Both the position numbers and the translations under genes were made by a program. From Pseudohongiella acticola (GTDB taxonomy: Bacteria; Pseudomonadota; Gammaproteobacteria; Pseudomonadales; Pseudohongiellaceae), in the NCBI RefSeq assembly GCF_001758195.1, contig NZ_MASR01000001.1:992001-1056000 (forward strand): a DNA stretch of 64,000 nt. Reading direction: 5' to 3'. The notes below the pieces were generated by a model. It ran no database searches, had not been told where the DNA came from, and saw only the letters and a list, made by a program, of their open reading frames with translations. Shown here one piece after another: positions 60,873-64,000 of this stretch. Within the stretch, counting starts at the first letter, position 1; the number at the start of each line of letters is the position of its first letter.

Positions 60873-62834
60873 CTAGAACAACACTTTAATACCCCCATTC
60901 ACAATAAAACCATCAAGCGGGGCATAAATATCCCTGAATTGAGGATTCGATAGGCTGCCGGTGTAGATAGTATCGAACCGTGTTTGACGGGTATCACCAA
61001 AGTTTTCGAAATTAAGGAATAGCTTTACGTTTTCCGCCAAAGTCTTCTCTGTCATCACACCTGTGACCCAATAGCTTTTACCTCTGGCACCGTCGCTCAG
61101 ACGCTGCGGTCCATAGTAATAAGCTTCAAGTCCTATCCTGAAATCATCTTCGCGCTCATAGATTAGAACATTGTTGAGCCGGTGTTCTGACACCAGCGGC
61201 GCTCTGGATACCGTACCCGCATAGTGCTCGCGCACATTCGCGTGCGTATAACCCAGAAACAGCTTGAAGTCGCCGTATGTGGCTGTAACAGTGATCTCTA
61301 CGCCCCGCGTATCGACATATCCATCGGGTTGCGTAAATTCAAGGTTATCTCCCTGCTCCTGCAACTCCAGTGGATCGTCCACGCGTGTGTAAAACAGCAG
61401 CGAATTTAGCGTAATAAGGTTACCGTTACTCTGGGGTATCCGATAGGTCACATCCATGTTGACACCTTTGGACTGCTCCTCATTCATCGAGCTGCGGTCC
61501 AACGGTAATACATTGCGGAACTGCACACTCTCTGCTTCTTCAATGAATAATGAAGGCAAACGATAGCCCAGACCACCACCAGCGCGAACAGTGATGTCAG
61601 TCGTCGGCTCGTACAAAAACGCGACACGCGGCAGAGTAATGGTACCGTGATCATCGTTGTGGTCTACACGAACGCCTGCTTCAATACTGACGGTGTCGGT
61701 CAGCGGTCGGGAGTTTTGAATGAATGCACCCAGCGTATACTGAGAGAAATCCTGATTAAAGCCCGGTACGGCGTCCTGTTGTTCAAATTCTTCAGTGATC
61801 AGGCTCAAGCCCGTTATCCATTCGGCAGCACCCTTCGGCAGCGCGTAGTGCAGCTCGCTGAAGCTTGATTTTTGTACCCCCGCAAATCCAAAGTCGGCCA
61901 TTTCAAGCTCTCGATCAAAGTGTCCCAGACTGTTTCTGAAATTTAAAGTCCCCTCTCCCAGCGGGCGACTATATTCAAGCTGACTTGACAACCGCTTGGT
62001 ACGATTGTCTTCGTAATAGGGCTCGGCGACCGGCCTGTCTTTGATGTAATCCATATTGCCGCCGAGGCGATCTTCCACAACGGCGGTAATGCCGATGCTC
62101 AGCTCGCTTGAATCATCCAGATAGAAAAATGCGCGCGGATTCAGCGTCCATCGCTCAAATTGAGGAATAGCTGACAAGCCGACATCCGACGGATCATAGG
62201 CAGTGTTTTCGTTCCATGAAGCGAAAAGTGTGGTACCTACCTTGTCGCTGCGCGAAGCGTGAAAAGCACTGGCATCGAGTCCACCCGCCGAGGTTCGATT
62301 TAGTAACATGCTGGTCTCTGGCTCGTAATCAGGCACTTTGGTGATCAGATTCACTAAACCCGCTATTGCGCCGCCTCCATACAAGGTAGAAGAGGAGCCC
62401 TTGATGACCTCAACTGCCTGCAGATCCAGAGGCGCGATCTGGAGCAACCCAAGTCCACCGGCAAAACCCGAATACAATGGCAAGCCATCGCGCAACATTT
62501 GTGTGTAGCGGCCGTCCAGCCCCTGGATACGGATACTCGAGTTAAATGTGGTCGCCGAAGTCTGTTGAACCTGAATGCCGGTGCTTTCATTCAACAACAT
62601 CCTGATGTCACCAGGTTTCATGTTCACCTTTTCACCAAGCTCTTCACCCGAGATTAATTCCACTCGTGTTGGCAAATCTTCCAATGAACGACGGCTTCGG
62701 GTAGAGGTCACCAGGATTTCTTCGACTGCCTCTTCCTGGGTATCTTCATCATCATCAGATTGGCCATACGCATCAGGTTGAACGATACAAAATACTAATA
62801 CTCCACACACTAACGGGGACCAAAAAGACTGCAT
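60873..62834 (-). CDS. TonB-dependent receptor under MerR-type promoter
   Basis: The start ATG 62834 has AAGGAG about 9 bp upstream, giving 653 residues; a longer in-frame extension to 62924 would run into the promoter and is rejected. The signal peptide ends DAYGQ, and an acidic stretch DDDEDTQEEAVEE precedes the TonB box region EEILVTSTRS. The plug has IRIQGLDGRYTQMLRDGLPLY-type sequence and VEVIKGSSSTLYGGGAIAGLVNLIT. The barrel ends GFIVNGGIKVLF. Its size fits siderophore/metal-chelate receptors of the FepA/CirA/ZnuD type. Control by a MerR regulator suggests a metal-related ligand. Confidence 0.92.
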   Translation of the reverse strand: MQSFWSPLVCGVLVFCIVQPDAYGQSDDDEDTQEEAVEEILVTSTRSRRSLEDLPTRVELISGEELGEKVNMKPGDIRMLLNESTGIQVQQTSATTFNSSIRIQGLDGRYTQMLRDGLPLYSGFAGGLGLLQIAPLDLQAVEVIKGSSSTLYGGGAIAGLVNLITKVPDYEPETSMLLNRTSAGGLDASAFHASRSDKVGTTLFASWNENTAYDPSDVGLSAIPQFERWTLNPRAFFYLDDSSELSIGITAVVEDRLGGNMDYIKDRPVAEPYYEDNRTKRLSSQLEYSRPLGEGTLNFRNSLGHFDRELEMADFGFAGVQKSSFSELHYALPKGAAEWITGLSLITEEFEQQDAVPGFNQDFSQYTLGAFIQNSRPLTDTVSIEAGVRVDHNDDHGTITLPRVAFLYEPTTDITVRAGGGLGYRLPSLFIEEAESVQFRNVLPLDRSSMNEEQSKGVNMDVTYRIPQSNGNLITLNSLLFYTRVDDPLELQEQGDNLEFTQPDGYVDTRGVEITVTATYGDFKLFLGYTHANVREHYAGTVSRAPLVSEHRLNNVLIYEREDDFRIGLEAYYYGPQRLSDGARGKSYWVTGVMTEKTLAENVKLFLNFENFGDTRQTRFDTIYTGSLSNPQFRDIYAPLDGFIVNGGIKVLF

Positions 62835-62932
62835 GATAAGAGCTCCTTTATGAACTGCAATTTTGGCTGACATCTGAATCAATGATGGAGGAGTCAGCTT
62901 TGTAGAACGCCGCTTTGGTGGCAATGGCCGAC

Positions 62933-62963
62933 ATTTAAAACCCTGTAGCTACTCCAGGGTCAA
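62933..62963 (-). promoter_or_regulatory. MerR-type promoter with 19-bp spacer for the TonB receptor
   Basis: On the minus strand, -35 TTGACC (62958-62963) and -10 TTAAAT (62933-62938) are separated by 19 bp. The spacer holds the imperfect dyad ACCCTGGAGTAGCTACAGGGT (62940-62960, written here 5' to 3' on the minus strand). The elongated spacer with a centred dyad is diagnostic of MerR-family activation. The merR start at 62998 is 35 bp away on the other strand. Confidence 0.8.
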
Positions 62964-62997
62964 TAGGGTATTATCTGGAAAAATTATAGAGGTGAGC

Positions 62998-63429
62998 ATG
63001 CGGATAGGACAGCTAAGCCAAGCAACTGGCATAGGGATTGAAACAATTCGCTACTATGAGAAAGTTGGGTTGCTGCCCGACCCTGCACGATTGCCGAATG
63101 GTTATCGCGATTATGGCCCTGGGCACCTGGACAGATTGGCATTCATTCGCCAATGCCGCTCTCTGGATATATCAATCGCTGATATAGCGCGTTTGCTCGA
63201 TTTTCGACATGGTAGTCCAACAGATTGCGATGCGATCAATCAGCTGGTCGATGAACATCTGGCTCAGATTCGTACTCAAATTGTCAGCATGCGTGCGCTA
63301 GAGAGCCAGCTCATTGAGTTGCGTAAACGCTGTTCAAAAGGAAAGAGAACGCCTGATTGCGGTATTCTCAATGAATTGACAACCTCAGCCCGTGGCAAAA
63401 TGGCAATCAAACGGTTCCCTTCACATTGA
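62998..63429 (+). CDS. MerR-family heavy-metal regulator (CadR/PbrR-like)
   Basis: The start ATG 62998 is preceded by GAGG; GTG 62992 is an alternative. The 143-residue product has the N-terminal winged helix MRIGQLSQATGIGIETIRYYEKVGLL, the GYRDYGPGHLDRLAFIRQCRSLDIS segment, and a dimerisation helix. Metal-site cysteines are in PTDCDAIN and in LRKRCSKGKRTPDCGIL, the three-Cys pattern of Cd/Pb/Zn sensors. It is expected to bind the adjacent dyad and activate the receptor gene by DNA untwisting on metal binding. Confidence 0.93.
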   Translation: MRIGQLSQATGIGIETIRYYEKVGLLPDPARLPNGYRDYGPGHLDRLAFIRQCRSLDISIADIARLLDFRHGSPTDCDAINQLVDEHLAQIRTQIVSMRALESQLIELRKRCSKGKRTPDCGILNELTTSARGKMAIKRFPSH

Positions 63430-63476
63430 TTAGCAACTGATCAACCTCACAGCCAATCACAGTCTATGGTGTCATT

Positions 63477-64000
63477 CTATCCGTGCCCATATATCTTGGT
63501 ATCCTGGTGACAGTGATCAGGGTGTTCAAACTCCAGCGTGGAATGCCGTATGTTGAACTCCGCCTCCAGCGCCTTTTTTAGCCGATGTTTGGTCTGCTCA
63601 AACTGATCCCAGGCGCCGGCATCAATGACTACATGAGCGTCTAGCGAGGCTTCATGCTCACCCATTTGCCAGCAATGCACATGATGAACATCAACCACGC
63701 CTTCGATCCTGGTGAGTACCTGAATGACAGCGTCCGTATCAATATTCAAAGGGCTCCCCAACATCAATGTTCTGATACTTCCACCGATTTCTGTCAGGCC
63801 AAGATAAAGAATATAGCTTGCGATGACGATGGTGATGACAGGGTCAACCCAACGCAGGTCGTAGAGCAGGATGAAAACACCGCCAATGATCACGGCGACT
63901 GATGCGAGCGCATCGGACAGATTATGCAGAAACAGCGCACGGATGTTGACGCTGTCTTTCTGCATTGAATAGGTGAGTAAGGCTGTCAGCGCATCCACGG
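63477..64000 (-). CDS. CzcD/ZitB-type cation diffusion facilitator, partial
   Basis: The C-terminal 174 or so residues of a CDF transporter are present; the frame is open to the window end. The last TM helices include FLHNLSDALASVAVIIGG, which carries the HxxxD metal site of TM5, and RWVDPVITIVIASYILYLG. The cytoplasmic domain has GVVDVHHVHCWQMGEHEASLDAHVVID and a His-rich end (HPDHCHQ, YGHG). It exports zinc, cadmium or cobalt by proton antiport. It is convergent with the merR gene. Confidence 0.92.
   Translation of the reverse strand, partial: VDALTALLTYSMQKDSVNIRALFLHNLSDALASVAVIIGGVFILLYDLRWVDPVITIVIASYILYLGLTEIGGSIRTLMLGSPLNIDTDAVIQVLTRIEGVVDVHHVHCWQMGEHEASLDAHVVIDAGAWDQFEQTKHRLKKALEAEFNIRHSTLEFEHPDHCHQDTKIYGHG

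Overview
The window reads as chromosomal DNA of a free-living, aerobic Gram-negative bacterium, most likely a marine or aquatic gammaproteobacterium. The signs are three TonB-dependent outer-membrane receptors, YceI proteins, a PQQ dehydrogenase, lipoproteins, many Sec-exported hydrolases and the UrtABCDE/UreDABCEFG nitrogen pathway. This placement is inference; no rRNA or core marker gene is present. Genes are dense, often with ATGA-type start/stop overlaps. No transposase, integrase or CRISPR array was seen.

Layout. (1) 1-9.3 kb: tail of a bactofilin, a hypothetical protein, an exported amidohydrolase divergent from an exported FAH-family enzyme and ybaK, an exported beta-lactamase-fold hydrolase, and a large TonB receptor with its terminator. 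(2) 9.5-14.0 kb: a hybrid histidine kinase whose sensor is an entire NCS1-type permease domain, followed by a REC-LuxR response regulator. (3) 14.0-36.7 kb, all on the minus strand: 20 consecutive genes running from a large TonB receptor through four exported arginase/agmatinase-family proteins, a PpiC isomerase, a HupE/UreJ-like metal permease, the urea ABC transporter UrtABCDE and the complete urease operon UreDABCEFG to a small His-rich membrane protein. (4) 37.2-40.5 kb: PQQ dehydrogenase and two YceI proteins. (5) 40.9-50.3 kb: five genes of a multi-step phosphorelay and cyclic-di-GMP cluster, with a consensus CRP-type site upstream. (6) 50.3-59.4 kb: housekeeping and accessory genes (ADP-ribosylglycohydrolase, MBL-rhodanese, YihY, M48 peptidase, ABC exporter, truncated MutS-like ATPase, SUMF1-fold protein). 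(7) 59.4-59.7 kb: two 92-bp direct repeats carrying tRNA 3' ends and terminators, likely attachment-site scars. (8) 60.0-64.0 kb: a metal module with two CDF-type transporters, a CadR/PbrR-like MerR regulator and a TonB receptor driven by a MerR-type promoter.

The most interesting system is region 3. The four exported ureohydrolases are two alternating, translationally coupled pairs. In each pair one member keeps all six metal ligands, while the other has lost four of them in an identical way (DAHxD to GANYN, and the second Asp of DVD to Ser). My reading is a periplasmic, heteromeric enzyme/pseudoenzyme ureohydrolase that releases urea from a guanidino compound taken up by the TonB receptor. 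UrtABCDE would then import the urea and urease hydrolyse it, with the HupE-like permease possibly supplying nickel. The transporter-like kinase and LuxR regulator that converge on the cluster are plausible nitrogen-source sensors. The substrate cannot be deduced from sequence.
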